NCBI GenBank assembly: GCA_013815685.1
Contig: JACDFR010000035.1
Span: forward strand, 1-46,065
From: Ramlibacter sp.
GTDB lineage: Bacteria > Pseudomonadota > Gammaproteobacteria > Burkholderiales > Burkholderiaceae_C
Direction: 5' to 3'
DNA: 46,065 bases
Part shown: positions 44,922 to 46,065 of the stretch, in pieces
Position numbering within the stretch: the stretch's first letter is position 1
How the letters are laid out: every line of letters begins with the position of its first letter
Made by a program: the position numbers and the translations under genes
Notes under the pieces: generated by a model
Seen by the model: only the letters and a program-made list of their open reading frames with translations
Told to the model about the DNA's origin: nothing
The model's database searches: none

Positions 44922-46065
44922 TCAATCGAACGAAAACGTATAGATCAGGTCCAGCGCAGTCCGCTCCCCCGCTTCGGCCCGCAGCGTCACACGGCGCGTG
45001 AGGTCGAAGAAGATGTAGAGCGTCCCCAGAGCACCGGAGAGGCTGCGTTCATACGCCGCATAAAAATTTCGGCCGAAGCGCTTGCCCAGGGTGATCGATG
45101 GCCCATCGGCGCCGTCGCGCTTGAAGGACAGTTCGTCCAGGCCCAGCGCCGCGGCCACGCCTTGATTGCTCCGGCCCGAACGGCTGGCCAACAGCGCCAT
45201 CCCGGCTTGCTGCAGCAAGGCAGCCTCGGCGCCGCCGCTCGCGGATGCCCGTCCCACCACCAGCCATGAGAGTTTTTCCGCCTCGGGCATGTCCGGCTCG
45301 GAATAAAGCCGCACATAAGGCGCCAGCGCCCTCCCCGAGACTTGCACCCCCACCCGTTGCATCATGTTGGGCCGCACCGCCAGGATGTCCAGGGACGGGT
45401 TGTCGATCTGCCCGGTGAAGCGCACCACGCCACGCTCGATGTCCAGGCGCTGACCGTACGCGCGGTATTCACCGCCGGCCGCGCGGATGATGCCGACCAG
45501 CCGGGGCGCGGTGATGGATTGGCCGGACAGCGCGAGGGTGCCGCGCAGGCGCGTGTCGATGCCCAGGCCCTGGACGCGGAATTCGTCGCCAAGGTCGAGG
45601 TCGACGGCCAGCGCCAGTTTTCTGGCGGCTGGCCGCGCCGCCTGCTCCGACGCCCGCGCCTCGGTTTGTGTCACCGGGCCGGCTGCGCCGCGTACCGCCA
45701 CATCGTCGCTCAGCTTGGGGGTATTCTGCTCGGGCAGGACGATCAGGGCCTGGTCCACTTTCAGGTTGCCGTTCACCACGGTCCCCGATGTGTCGTGCCG
45801 GGCGGCCAGGGTACCCGAGACGGTGAGCCGGCGGTCCGAGCGAACGCTGGCGCGCAGCCGGGTTATTTGCGCCGTCATGCGCGCCTGCGGCCCGGCCGCG
45901 GTCCAGCTGCCTTCGCCGCTGGCCACCACGGTGCCGCCCGCGCCGGCCGCACCGGGGCCGCGCAGCATGAACTCGTCGATCAGGAGCCGGCGCCCGTCCA
46001 GGTGAGCGCGCAACCGGCCGTTCTGCAGTTCGATGCCATCCACGACCGAGCGCAGCCCCAGGTCG
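44922..46065 (-). CDS. tamB: TamB-like translocation and assembly module protein, C-terminal part
   Basis: The frame is open to the right edge, so the N terminus is missing. The visible 380 residues contain beta-repeat units (GIELQNGRLRAHLDGRRLLI, LVGIIRAAGGEYRAYGQRLD) and the DUF490/TamB C-terminal end (NPSLDILAVRPNMMQRVGVQ, VSGRALAPYVRLYSEPDMPE, LGTLYIFFDLTRRVTLRAE, finishing with a beta-barrel-like TFSFD). TamB spans the periplasm and works with TamA in outer-membrane protein insertion and phospholipid transfer. It converges on argG. Confidence 0.9.
   Translation of the reverse strand, partial: DLGLRSVVDGIELQNGRLRAHLDGRRLLIDEFMLRGPGAAGAGGTVVASGEGSWTAAGPQARMTAQITRLRASVRSDRRLTVSGTLAARHDTSGTVVNGNLKVDQALIVLPEQNTPKLSDDVAVRGAAGPVTQTEARASEQAARPAARKLALAVDLDLGDEFRVQGLGIDTRLRGTLALSGQSITAPRLVGIIRAAGGEYRAYGQRLDIERGVVRFTGQIDNPSLDILAVRPNMMQRVGVQVSGRALAPYVRLYSEPDMPEAEKLSWLVVGRASASGGAEAALLQQAGMALLASRSGRSNQGVAAALGLDELSFKRDGADGPSITLGKRFGRNFYAAYERSLSGALGTLYIFFDLTRRVTLRAEAGERTALDLIYTFSFD

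Overview
The window looks like chromosomal DNA of a GC-rich betaproteobacterium of the order Burkholderiales, most likely Comamonadaceae or a close relative. The evidence is the folC-dedD(SPOR)-cvpA-purF run, a Bug-type tricarboxylate receptor beside tartrate dehydrogenase, and the style of the copper genes. Genus assignment is inference.

Region 1 (1-3201) carries carbohydrate enzymes: two divergent GH5-type glycoside hydrolases (the first cut by the window edge, Tat-type leader plus Pro-Ala linker), a small unknown ORF and a NodB-type polysaccharide deacetylase.

Region 2 (3321-16678) is the most unusual part: a compact two-protein hybrid NRPS-PKS line. Protein one reads formyltransferase, condensation-domain remnant, adenylation domain split by a luciferase-like monooxygenase, carrier protein. 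Protein two reads KS-AT-KR-DH-ACP-TE. Read by eye, the adenylation pocket is close to the glycine code, so the simplest product is an oxidised N-formylglycine unit extended by one malonate-type unit, reduced, dehydrated and released. A lipoprotein and an EamA-type permease follow.

Region 3 (16714-19744) is a tartrate-type catabolic pair (Bug receptor and tartrate/D-malate dehydrogenase family enzyme) with a divergent LysR regulator. Region 4 (19772-31698) is a copper island: cueR-copA facing copZ, a Cys/His-rich secreted protein and a CusCBA efflux pump whose CusB carries a fused CusF domain. Two MerR-type promoters with 19-bp spacers lie between copA and copZ. A Spy/CpxP-like protein, a Crp/Fnr regulator with an FNR-like palindrome on its start codon, and a DUF4198 protein follow.

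Region 5 (about 31700-36200) is a decayed accessory island next to a tRNA-Asp gene. It holds a HipA/YjjJ-type kinase broken by three single-base frameshifts, an intact nucleotidyltransferase/winged-helix pair that looks like a toxin-antitoxin system, two unknown genes, and abutting N-terminal scraps of a serine recombinase and a tyrosine integrase.

Region 6 (36161-46065) is core housekeeping: a tRNA Ala-Glu-Asp operon with its own terminator, gltX, purF, cvpA, a SPOR protein, folC, an ArsC/YffB-like protein, a glycine-zipper envelope protein, ppnP, argG, and the C-terminal part of a TamB-like protein running off the right edge.
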